64,000 nt of DNA from assembly GCA_030248065.1 (NCBI GenBank), contig JASAMV010005869.1:1-64000 (forward strand), written 5' to 3'. Below, piece after piece: positions 21,425-32,600 of this stretch (positions are counted from its first letter, which is position 1; every line of letters begins with the position of its first letter). A program made the position numbers and the translations under genes. Source of the stretch: Rhynchonema sp. JSB1_4. Taxonomy: Eukaryota; Nematoda; Chromadorea; Monhysterida; Xyalidae. The notes beneath the pieces are model-generated. The model saw only the letters and a list, made by a program, of their open reading frames with translations, was not told the DNA's origin and did not search any database.

Positions 21425-21950
21425 TGGTGATACTTTCGGAACGGTGTAAAGGTCAGTTGGGTGTAAACATCGATGGAAAGCTCGGTGTGAGAAAGTTCAG
21501 CATAAGCGTGAAACAGCGCACACTGACCAAGCAGCAGACACGCGTTTGACAGCATTGTTTGCAATATTGTTCGTTTACGCTGGTTGCGTAAGCGTTTTTA
21601 AACGATATATATGAATTTCGTAACCTTTTATGGAGTCATTTTGATTGCGATCAGTCAGCGACGTCAAGGTTTTTGGCACCGCCGTCAATGAATGTTATTT
21701 CTCAGCACAACGACGAAAGGACGGTAACTTACAAATATTCCTTTAAAACGTTTGTGCAAACAGTTTAAATGAATCAGATTGCAAATAAGCGATTAACACA
21801 CTGCACAGTAGAAAGGACCGTTCGTTTAGAAAACGCGTCTGCTGCTTGCTCAGTGTGCACTGCTTCAAGGTTACACCGAACTTTCTCACACCGACCTTGC
21901 TACCGACCTTTACACCCAACTGACTTTTACACCGTTTCGAAAATACCACC
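21425..21950. repeat. Foldback (inverted) repeat, about 120-bp arms
   Basis: The segment 21425-21560 and the reverse complement of 21825-21950 match over about 120 bp with scattered differences. Shared phrases include CGGTGTAAA, GTCAGTTGGGTGTAAA and GGTGTGAGAAAGTTC. The loop is about 265 bp. No coding content was recognised. Confidence 0.7.
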
Positions 21951-22468
21951 AAAAGGATTGTGCAAAAAAAAGAATTTTAACTTCCTAGCAACGTTGAAAA
22001 AATGGTACTATTCTTTCTTTTTTACAAAAAGTTTTTCGTTCTTGTTTAATGTCAACGAAGTATCGAAGGAAAAATGGAAGGAGGTGCCCCTTACACAACA
22101 ACTTCACCAAAGGTGTTGGAATTGAGCCCAACTAGCAGGAAACGTGGTTATTTATATAAATTACTTTCGGGCGAGTTTTGCGCGTTTGGGTGACAATTGT
22201 GCAGAATTCGTGCATTCTGGGAACAAAAAGGTACAAAATATCCCATGCCCAATTTTTTGGTTTTTTTTTGCAAAAAAGGGTACCAACTGGTCGAGCTCAC
22301 ATGCGAAAACGCACTCTTCCTCCACAAATTTTTCCGACGAATTGAAAGAGATTTGAAAAATTTGGATTTTGGAAGAAAAGATTGACGAAAAACGTTGCCT
22401 GCCATTCGGAAAACAAAGCACTATGGTCTGTCTTCTTTCTGCTTCACATTCACATTAATTGCCTTCAG

Positions 22469-25400
22469 ATGTCTGTTTTGCGGCTTTCTCGCTGTTTGCA
22501 TCAACTCTCGACAAAATCTGTTTTCGTTCCGTGTTGCTCTGCTGCTGTTCTGCCGAGTTCATCAATTTCGATTGTTGTTTCGAGCGTCCGATCAATTTAC
22601 AACGACAGCAATGTTCCCCGTGTGATGCCCGACAGACGAAAACGCGTGGAACGCATTCAGGACATCGGATATTCGTTCAATTATTATGAACCAGGTTGAC
22701 AGATACCGTAAAAACCTAAATAGAAGGGGCTCTGTTAACTCACTGACCCCATTTTGGGGGGGTATATTGCGGGGGGCTCTATTTCGGGGGACCTCTATTA
22801 ATTCATTGACCCGAACATGAAAAATTGTTCCCAGAAATACCCCCCAAAAAACCCTAAAATGGGTTTGAAAGGATGTTTTTTCGCTTGTAATCGCATTTAT
22901 TCGTGTCTATTCGTCAATTAGAGGCGTTATGTATGTGCTCTGATCTGAACGAACAACAAACGTGCATACCTAAATGTATCTGTGCACCACTACTAAGCCT
23001 TAATACACGACTGTATAGGGGATGTTACTTAGGGGGGGGGGGCTCTATTCCGGCGGTTGGCTGGCTCTATACATTCACTGACCCGGAGGTCGCAATCGGG
23101 CCGGCCCGCGATTTTGGGCTTTTGACTCGGGCCGGGCCGGAGATTTGGAGGGCCGGGCCGGGCCGGGCTTGCTTCTGAAGTGACTAATGTTACTGAAAAA
23201 GTGGGGATTTCTTTTGTGAAAAAAACTAAAATTTCTGACGGATTCGGCAAGTAAGTGATCAGTTCACTGTAGTGGCTGGGGGGGGATGGGGGGGCTTCCC
23301 CCCCCCCTAAGGGGTATCTATCTCGAGTCAACCCTTAGGGGGGGATGGGGGGGAAGGGTATCTATCTCGAGCCGACCCCAAAGGGTATCTCGAGTAAGTA
23401 GATTTATGGTTTTCAAAGGCAAAAATAGGTGTTTTTCGACCTCGAGACCCCCAAAAATCGCGCGCTCCGCGCGCAAACACCCAAAAATGGTCATTTTAGG
23501 CCAATTTTCGGCAAAAATGTCAAAAAATACCCCTTTTTAGGTCCATTTTGCAGTAAAATTGCATGCAAAAAACGGCCTTTTTTCGCCTTTTGACGGACCA
23601 TAGGGGTATCTTGGGTAGCCTCTGGGGGGTATCTCGAGTAAGTCCGAAACCTTCCCCCCCCTAGGGTATCTTGGGTCGATTGGCCTGCCACCACACTGAT
23701 CAGTATTGCCTATCTGACGACTTTTTCATGGAAAACAATGATTTTTCAGCCAAAAAATAGGTTCAAAATTCGCAAAAATTCTGACAAAAATTGGGTTAAA
23801 ATTTGAGCCAAAAATTCGAGCCGGAGATTTGGGGGTTCGGGCCGGGCCGGAGATTTGGGGGCTCGGACCGGGCCGGGCCGTGCGACCTCTGCACTGACCC
23901 CTTTTTGGGGGGCTCTATCCCGGGGGGCTGTATTTAGGTTTTTACGGTTCTGCAGTCGAAGTGTGCGGCAGAGGTCGCAATCGGGCCGGGCCGGGTTCGG
24001 GCTCAATTTTTTGGGTCAGATTTCACCCGATTTTTGTCATAATTTTTTTTGCACTTCTTCTGAACTTATTTTTTGTGGAAAAATAATTGCTTTCAATGAA
24101 AAAGTTTTCAGATAGATAAGTACTGTACTGGTCCAGATTTTCAGAGGTCGCAATCCGGCCGGGGTGCCCGGCAGGGTAGTACTTGGTTGGGGGCAGTGCT
24201 GTGGCTGGGGGGTGGGGGGTCCCCCCAATCAGTGTAGTTCCTGGGGGGGAGGGGGGGGTCCCCCCCCTAAGGTACACTAACCGCCGCGACCAAGGTACAC
24301 TAGTACACTAACCGCCGCGCCAGGTACACTAACCGCCTCAATTTTTGCCCAAAATATGCATTTTTAGGCCTAAAATGGACAATTTTAGGCCTAAAATGGG
24401 TGATTTTTAGGCCGATGTTGTCAAAAGTCGCCAGAATACCCTTTTTATGAAGAATTTTTTCCAAAAAGGGCCAAAAATCGGTCAAATTTTCGACCTCAAA
24501 AAGTGACTTTTTCGTGAATTTGGGTCTTCCCCCCCCCTTCCCCCCCAGGGAGGTACACTAACCGCCGCACGGAAAAAAGGGGTAGGTACACTAACCGCCG
24601 CGCCGGACCAGGAACTACACTGCCCCCAATGGTACCCTACCCGCCCCGGCCTGGTACGCTACCCCCTACCCGCCCCGCTCTTGTACCCTACCCCCTACCC
24701 GCCCCGATTTTTACCCCAAAAATGCCCATTTTTCGGTAAAAAATGCCCAAATTTCGACCGAAAACCCTAAAAAGTGCAAAAAATCTCGCGCTGCGCGCGA
24801 TATATGCACTTTTTAGTACATAAAAACAGGCACCCGAAAAAACTTGTGTTGTACCCTACCCGCCCCAAAAAATCTCCCCCCCCCCCAAACCGGATTTCCC
24901 CCCCCCCCCAAATCCCAGGTACACTACCCCCCTACCCGCCCCGATTTTTTCCACCTTTGTACCCTACCCGCCCCGCAAAAGTAGCCACAGCACTGCTTGG
25001 GGGGAGTGGGTCCGCAACCAAAAGCCCAAAATCGTGGCCCGGCCCGGCTCGAAGCAACCTCTGGTGTGCGCCTGTTCGGTATGGTGACCAACTCAAAAAA
25101 ACCGTTGTATTTCCGGGAAAAAAAACCAAAAAAGCGTTTTTTCCCGAACCCGGTAATTTTCGAAAATAAATTACCTCCCCGAAAACATTGCCGATAATTT
25201 GTTTTCCCGACAAATGTGTTTTTTTGGTCTGAAACGGCAAACAAATTTCTCGAGGGTTCGATCGAACCTGTGTCATAAAATCGGTACAAGAAGGTCTAAA
25301 ACAGCTGAAAGCGACCCTTTTCGTGCCTGAAACACGCAGGTCGAAGGGGATTGAACAAACCACAAGTTTTGCAAAAATTGCTCAAAAAATGGGTGTTTTT

Positions 25401-26319
25401 GACTTCGGAATTCCTTAAGTGCTGGTATAAAGCGTTTTTTCCGAAAAAACCCCTTTTTTCCGAAAATATAAATAACCGTAATTTCAGTCACTGCGAAAAA
25501 TATTAATATAGTCCTTCTTTTCTTAGTGTTCACGTTTTACTCAGGCGACCCTTTGCCGCGAGACAGCAAGACGAGGTGGCCAGCCAAAGTGATGCGGCCT
25601 GAATTTAAAATCAGAGACACTTGGGGACCAGAAAGGGCATTGTTTGGTCGAAACGATTATATTGGTCGGTTGTTTTTTCTTGCCGATATTTTGCGGGCCA
25701 GTAGTTGGTCGCTTGTTCAAGTAAGGCAAAATATAGTCTGAAATTGCTTCATGAGGAAAAATCGAGCTGGGAAAATTGACAAATAGCGTAAAAAGCGATA
25801 TTTGAGAAAGGGATTTCTCGACTACCGAAGTTTTTGGGGAGATTTGGAAACATTTCGGAATTTTTCCGATTATTTCGCAATGCCCGAAAAACAATCGTTT
25901 CGTTACTTTGGCCTGCTGTATAAAACGATAGTTCCGTTTTCGCGTGCAACTGTGTTTGACGTCAGTGTTTTTAATTTAAAAAGTGAGTTTTTCTTTCAGA
26001 CATTCTCGGCGACGGCAGCCTGCATCCCGCACAGCTGATGTACCATCAGCCGACGTGGCTGCGCGGGTTTCCCGGTCAGCACAAGGCCAACGAACTTTTG
26101 AAATTGTTGCATTATCGGAATCTGTACAAAAATCGTCTACGACGTACCGCACCGCAGACTTATCACGAATTAGTGAAACGAATCAATTGGTTGTTGAAAT
26201 ATCACAATTATAAAAAGTCGGACGAAATGCACCCTGAACGCGACCTCGGACTTTGGGACGAAGAACCGGACTTTTTCTTCAAGGATAAGGGCCAAAGAGC
26301 GTATGATGATCTTCCTTGA
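22469..26319 (+). CDS. MRPL51: Mitochondrial large ribosomal subunit protein mL51
   Basis: Exons 22469-22694, 25545-25664 and 26000-26319 give 666 nt, 221 aa and TGA in phase. mL51 is a metazoan-specific protein of the 39S mitoribosomal subunit. The first 35 or so residues are Arg/Ser/Leu-rich, fitting a mitochondrial presequence. The diagnostic block is DTWGPERALFGRNDYID|ILGDG, then HPAQLMYHQPTWLRGF and a KRI-x-WLLKYHN segment, as in insect and human mL51. Human mL51 is 128 aa; this one has a longer N-terminus and about 35 extra acidic C-terminal residues. Intron 1 (22695-25544) is filled with nested transposons. AG lies directly before the ATG (CCTTCAG|ATG), so a 5' splice or trans-splice could join there. 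Confidence 0.93.
23084..23891. mobile_element. GGGCC-rich MITE, GGAGGTCGCAATCGGGCC family
   Basis: Ends CGGAGGTCGCAATCGGGCC and GCGACCTCTG, with perfect duplications CACTGACC at 23076-23083 and 23892-23899. It is split in turn by the 434-bp element at 23265-23698; its own length is about 374 bp. Another partial copy begins near 23969. Confidence 0.78.
23265..23698. mobile_element. CAGTGTAGTGG family MITE, innermost
   Basis: Ends CACTGTAGTGGCTGGG and GGCCTGCCACCACACTG; closely matches 399-819 throughout, including an intact CGCGCGCTCCGCGCGC palindrome. The flanking octamers share ATCAGT only, so the duplication is imperfect. Confidence 0.75.
24194..24995. mobile_element. CAGTGCTGTGGC element carrying a nested MITE
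   Basis: Ends CAGTGCTGTGGCTGG and GCCACAGCACTG. Flanking octamers GTTGGGGG and CTTGGGGG agree at 7 of 8. The body matches 11924-12369 and is interrupted near its left end by 24230-24622. Confidence 0.75.
24230..24622. mobile_element. CAGTGTAGTTCCTGG family MITE, nested
   Basis: A 393-bp element with ends CAGTGTAGTTCCTGG and CCAGGAACTACACTG and perfect duplications CCCCCAAT at 24222-24229 and 24623-24630. It contains AGGTACACTAACCGCCGC iterons. Confidence 0.87.
25085..25500. repeat. Degenerate TATAC-type element
   Basis: Shows the AAAAACCG and CGTTTTTTCC runs of 1930-2998 at both sides and a TAAGTGCTGGTATAAAGC phrase, but no clear ends. Confidence 0.4.
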
Positions 26320-26383
26320 GCACATTTGTTTATGTCGATGATTTGAGAATTTTTAGTCAATTTGTGTTCAGTCGTGATGAGAA

Positions 26384-26534
26384 TAAAGTGTGACACTTGT
26401 TTGGAAAGATCTCCACGCGATTCTTGTTTCGAAACGGTCATTTTAATATCCGCTGCCTGGTTCTGTTGCGGGACCAGCATATTTGTGTTGTCTATCTTCA
26501 ATTTAGGTTTATTCATTCTGTTTTCAATTTGCAG
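26384..26534 (+). promoter_or_regulatory. MRPL51 poly-A signal and PLEKHM2 upstream acceptor
   Basis: AATAAA near 26384 follows the MRPL51 stop by 65 nt. A pyrimidine-rich TTTTCAATTTGCAG ends near 26535, about 95 nt before the PLEKHM2 ATG. The spacing resembles operon junctions in trans-splicing animals, but a 5'-UTR intron would look alike. Confidence 0.35.
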
Positions 26535-26630
26535 AAAAGTTTTGGCCGTGTGCTATCCCCAAACGGAACGGGGTAAACGAGCAAAACGTTTCATAAATTT
26601 CTTTTGGATGCTCGAACAACCTCAAACAAC

Positions 26631-29600
26631 ATGATCTCGGTTCCACTTTGGTCCGCAAAACATGAAAAGAAGGGGCAAAGACAACGGGTCGCGCCGGGGC
26701 CAACGAAACAACAATTGATTGACATGATTAATGGATTGGTCCAGCAAGTTGGTTTGGTTCAAGTTCAAGTTTTTTATTGCATCAGAAGCAACATGGTAAC
26801 GTCAACAACACGCATAAGCTGGACAGTAACGACGAGACCATAAATAATTACAAGTGTTTAGTGGGCCAGTGGATAGTTACGGATCGAGAGATGTAGATGA
26901 TGATAAGGAGCAGAAAACACAGAAACACAGCATGATCGGTCAATTACATTTCACACACGGACGGAATAAATTTCACTGGCAGCAATCGCAATTTGTACAA
27001 CAATTCAACAATCAAGCTTTGCGAACGAATGACTCCTTTGAATGTGCCCATTCGCAGGAAAACAGCAAAATCAGGTAAAGCATTGTAAAGATGGGACATG
27101 ATAACAATAGCACTGGTAGCGAGAATATGAGTTTTAGCACGTGGGATACAAATGGCACGAGAATGATTAAGACGAGAACTGGAGCGAGAATTGGAATCAG
27201 AAATGAACGAAATAGAGTCAACAGGAGCAGCACGAATACCAAGAACATAAGAATGCATCAATCTCAGACGACGTTTCATGACAGTGACACCCACATAATC
27301 AACACCAAACGTTGAACACAACTGCGAATATGACACAGACCGATCATAATTGCCAGAGAACATGCGAATAATGGATTTTGATGGTGTTGAGCAGTGTAGT
27401 TCCTGGTCCGGAGGGGGAGATAGGGAACCCCCCGTTTTTTTCGGAGGGGGAGATAGTGTACCCCCCGAGGGGGGAAGACCCAAATTCAGGAAAAAAAGTA
27501 TTTTTTGAGGTGGAAAATTTGACCGATTTTTTCCCCTTTTAAGGAAAGGGGAGATAGGGGATAGTGTACCGCCTGAAGGGGAGATAGCGTGTTCGAGGGG
27601 AACCCCTCCCCCCAGGAACCACACTGGTGTTGAGTAAATTCGTTGATTTTGTTTATAATTTCGTGTCGTTGGTAGAGTGAACATCATGATCATCTATCGA
27701 TGAGTGAGGGAAGTCTGCTGCTATGGTTCTGCATGAAAACATTTACCTCCAATTTTCTTAAAATGTGTGTTATTTTTTGTTTTTGTTGTTTATTTGTTGC
27801 TTTCAATAAAAACTAAACGTGCCATGCTAAAACACGCATACAACAATCAAATTCGGAAGAGAGACCTGAACATGTTTTGCAGTTGCTAAACGCGAGCGCA
27901 TGCAGTTCGAGTTGCGAAGCAAAGGTGTTCACTCGTGAAGATAATGAGGATGTTCGGGAGCTGTGCCGTGTGCTCGATCGCTTGCTACGTTTAGAGTAGG
28001 TGACGTTGCTTATTGTTAATTATACCTGAAGGTTTGGGTAAATTAGTTTTATGCAACAATTTTCAAACTCGAAAAGGGAAATCAAAGGTCCAAGAACTTT
28101 CAGACTGCTCAAGACTGAAGCTGGTTATTGGCCAGTGGTGAGGCAGTTCATGTCACGTGATCAAATCGAACAATTGTTGACTAAATGGAAGCCAATGTCC
28201 GATCGGGCATACAGTTGGTTCATTTATTTGTTTTATTTTGTTGTTTATTTTGTTTACTTTGATTGCCATTTGATCTCTGTCGACGAAGCGCTGCATCAAC
28301 AGCCTTGTGTATTTAAAGGCATCGCTCGAAACATTTCATTGTATTCGGTTCCAAGTTTCTTGCAGGCCTCTGCTGGCTGTATCAGTCGCTGAACGATAAC
28401 CTGATGGAATTCAACATGCGTTGTTTTGCCCAGCATTCACAACTAATACGGCCTTATTATGGACGGCAAGCGTTTATGCTAGATCAAAAGGTGTGTTTTG
28501 AGCTTCATTTTATGTGAAAGACTATCGCAGAAAAATGTTGACCTTGAGCGTTTCTTTCAGAACCTGCTTCAAGTGGCTGACTTCCTGCAATATATTGATG
28601 GTGCTTGCTTCGATATCACTCCGCCGGTTTGTTATTTGTTCGAACAACTGCACAAAAATATGTGAAAACCGAAAAAGACTGTAATTAATTTTCAGGGTCC
28701 ATCCTCATTCCAAGCGCGTTCGTCATCGTCATCCTTTACTGTGTCTCAATCGCAGCAGTCACGCGATCAAAGATCAACTTCACGTAAAAAGTCCGAAACC
28801 GCGATGCACAACGGTGTTATTTCTTCTTCACGTGGATCGGGAGCTGAAATTGGCGGAAAATCAAAGGTGCCGGTGGCGGCCGCAAGTCATGACGCCAAAT
28901 GTTTGGAGGTTCCTGAATTTTGAGTTTGCGTTATTCTATGTGCTTTGTATGACCACTTTGCTCTTACTTGGACTCACCTTTATATTTCAGGCATCGGTGC
29001 ACGACGACCGTCACGACCCGTTGGTGACTTTGTTGCGTCGTGCGGTGCCCATTGAGGATGTTGACCATTGTGACGATGCTTTGAGCTATGAACAACAGTT
29101 TCATATGGTTGGTTGTCGTTTTGGATTTCGTTTTTCTATTGTCCTCAACCTTATTCTGTAGTGCCTTGCCCCAACAGGTGATCAGCTCGAACGCACGAAG
29201 TGCGAACCCGGCGACGGTGAGAAAGACAGCAGCGACAATGCAGCAGTTCAGGAGACGCGGCGGGTCGAAAGGTGAGTTTTTTTATGTTTTTTTTTCGAGT
29301 TGGTCAACACGATCAGACAGAAGCGGTGTTACGCAACAATCCCATGGACATTTATGGCTGTAGCAAAACATTTCTGATTCTCGATCATTTTCCAAACCTT
29401 GTCCGTGTGGTAAAACTTTATGTTAATTTGAAATTTGCAGTTGTTGTTTGATCTTCGCTTACGGTGTCAGAGTTTTCCACGTGATTCGCTGTGTTGCTCG
29501 TTTTGTACCGGAATTTTCCACTTAAAGCCCCCCCGAATAGAGCCCTCGGGGGCTCTAAGTGGAGAATTTTCCACTTAAAGCCCCCGGGTGCTCTACTTAG

Positions 29601-32600
29601 ATTTATTTTTTTACGGACCATTGATTTTACATCGAACAGTAAACTTGCCAAAATAGTTCAAACTAGTGTAAGAATGACCAAAATACCGCACTTTTCTGTT
29701 GTTTTACCAACGTTTTGCCACGTTTAGATGAAGATCCTCACAATCAGGTTGAAATATGGTATCAGAATGTCAAAATGCTGGCCTAAAGTGTCCCTACTGG
29801 CAACGATGAAAACACCCAGTTTTCCGCTTAAAGCCTCCGAGGGCTGTAAGTGGAAAGGTTTCCACTTAAAGCCCCCGGGGGCTCTAATTGGATTTTTTCT
29901 TTCTGGTCGGAGGGTCCATTTTCCACCAATTTCCGCATAGAGCCCCCGAGGCTTTAAGTGGAAAACTCCGGTAGTTCTTGCGCTCTGTTTGTCTTCGATT
30001 TCGGGTGGACCATCGCCTTTCTTTTGTAGCGGATTGACATACAGATTGCCCAGCATCCCCAAATGTCAATAATCACTGTCTGAATTTCCAATTGATCGAT
30101 TTGATTTTGGACCGCAGCACATCAGCGTGTGAACACATTCGCAATGCAATCAAATCAAATGTGCCCATCCGCACACATCAGCAGGCAGCAGTACACAAAC
30201 GCGCGAGCCAATCAAGACGCGTAGTGGCGGTGACCGAGTGTGCACGCCTACGAATCAGCAACAAATGACGCCACCTCGTGATACGTCAACACCGAACCAT
30301 GTGAGAAGGGATGATGGAAGACAAGCAGGTCACATGTTGGATGACGATCAGATGTTCAGGGAGGTGTTGTCTTCGGCGTCCTACACCAGGAGTGGACGGT
30401 TCGAGACCGAGGTTGGGGATTTGGGGGCAATTATGCCTGTAAATTGAGAAACCTTGCTGACTTCGGTGCGGGGATATTGCGTTGAAGTGGATTGGGTGGG
30501 TCAAAACCAAAAGATTAGGTAGTTAATCTTACACAAGTGAGTGAGTCGCACAAGTGCGCAGTGCTCTGCTCAGATGTGCAGGTTGTCCTACGTGATCATG
30601 CTCTTGATTCACCATCACGATGCTGTCAACTGATTTCACAGCTGTAGATCTAAAGTAGATAAAGCACAATCAATCAATACACAATATCAACCTTGTAATC
30701 CAGGCCGAAGTGCATTCATCACAAAACAGTGGCACACATCATCATGCCCGACCACCTGCCCAACGTTCGAATGCAATGATGGATCCGAAAGCAGCCAAAT
30801 GGATTGTTGATCAACAATTGTGGAAGGAGCGGAATGAACGGGAACAAGTTGGTAGTTTCTGACGATTACGTTTTCTGTTTTTGTTTCTTTTTTAACATCT
30901 AGATCAGTGTTTTTGCCGTAGAATCCACAATACAGAGAATGGTGAAGTACAATGTGGTAACGTCGCCAACCCGAATCATACTGAAATCATAAAACCTTGC
31001 ATGAGTCAGTATTCGACAAAATGTGTTTCGCGTCACACATGAAGGGAAGCCGTGTGACGACACAAATGTTCTCCAGTAACTCTTGGAGGAACGAGGTTGA
31101 GGAATTAAATGGCGAAGGCAAAAAATAAATCAGTTCCAAAAATAAGACATCGTCCAAGTGTATTGCAGGCCTACGACGTGACAATGTCGTCACTTGCGAG
31201 CCCGTCCCACCACAATGCTGGCGACAACAGCACCACAAACAACAACAACAACAACAACGTGACTTATCAGGATCAACTGCTGATGAGATTGCCAATGGCA
31301 AAGGCTGTGAATGACAAACGGAATAGAGGAAGCGGCGATGCTAAGGTTGACTCCGTTTTGGTTTCGGACCTGTTGGAAAAAATGTTTTTTTACTTTTGGT
31401 TTCAAAAATGTTCTCTGTGTCCTCCAGCCCGATTCGTCACCCAATCACAAAGAGAACACATCGACCGTGAGTGGTGATACACCGGAAGACCCCGAGCAAA
31501 GCACCAACTACGTCAGTGCACTCAGTCCCGGACACCTCGACGTGAATACGGCATCGTGGCAGACGCCTGAATGTCAGGGCGGAGAGATCAGGTATACCAT
31601 GCTCTGACAAGGATTTGGTTGTGAAAAGTTGGATGTTTAGAGGCCTTGTAGTTTTACATTGCAATGGTTTGCAGACTCGAGAGTGGCGAAATTGTAGAAC
31701 TGGCACTGCAACTGTTTGAAGATGACAGCGAGAAATGCTGCAAGGTATGCGTCATATGTATTTAATTTTGGCTGTTGTTCTCTAATTGCTGCGCTGATGT
31801 TTTACTGCCTATAGTGTAAGATGAAGTTATGCTAGTTTGCTGCTAGATCTCGTAATTAATCGACGAAAAAATTTGCCCAAGTTGAAAAAGAGGCAATATA
31901 AGCATGACTCCTAAGCTGTCACAAATTTATCCTAGATTCACAGATTCCTAAGAATCCTTCAATCGCAGATGTACCGCGTGTTCACCAGCTTTGCGTCCGG
32001 TGACGTGCGCACGCGTTGGCTGGTGGTCACCAATCGGTCGTTGTATGTCGTCACACGCACAAGATGCAGTGATTCGTTGTTGATTAATGGTGCGTGCTGG
32101 TTTGAATGTGGGGTAGATTGGTAAGGTAGAACGCTGTTTCTGTCGGTCTTGATCGTAAATACCGACATTATTGAACAGAGAAGTTGGTTACTCGTGTGTT
32201 TTTGCGAAGTCCTGTTGCTAACCGAAAGACTGTTCGACTGTTTCACGTGGGAATATCCTCAGAACATCTGGTCGTTATTTTTGGCGTAGTCATGCAGGCA
32301 AAATTTATAATAATCAAAATTGAATGCCTCAATTATCTACGTTGGCATTTATTGCCGTAACACCTACCTGTCCGTTGAAAGTAATTAAAATTTTGTTCAG
32401 GCAACGACAGCGCCGAATCGAATCTGTACTCCCCGACCAAACCGACGAATGGACACGAACGCACCAGTGTGACGTACAAAGTGGAGACGCAGGTGGCACT
32501 CGCTGATTTGGACTCGATTGTGGTCGGTTGTGGCTGATATGTTTGCCATGTGGCGTTATCTGTTTTGCGATATGTTTGTAAACAAACGCGTGAATTCTGA

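Larger units (their letters stand above)
22702..23947. mobile_element. ACCGTAAAAACCTAAATA element, outer shell of a triple nest
   Basis: Inverted ends ACCGTAAAAACCTAAATA and TATTTAGGTTTTTACGGT are seen, with CATTCACTGACC-type phrases and G runs inside. It is split by the element at 23084-23891. No target duplication was found, so the superfamily is unknown. A related left end lies near 16448. Confidence 0.55.

Noticed and set aside
22148..22421. Overlapping 60-86-codon frames on both strands before MRPL51
   Set aside because: No homology, and the sequence is partly self-complementary (frames mirror each other), so non-coding is likelier.
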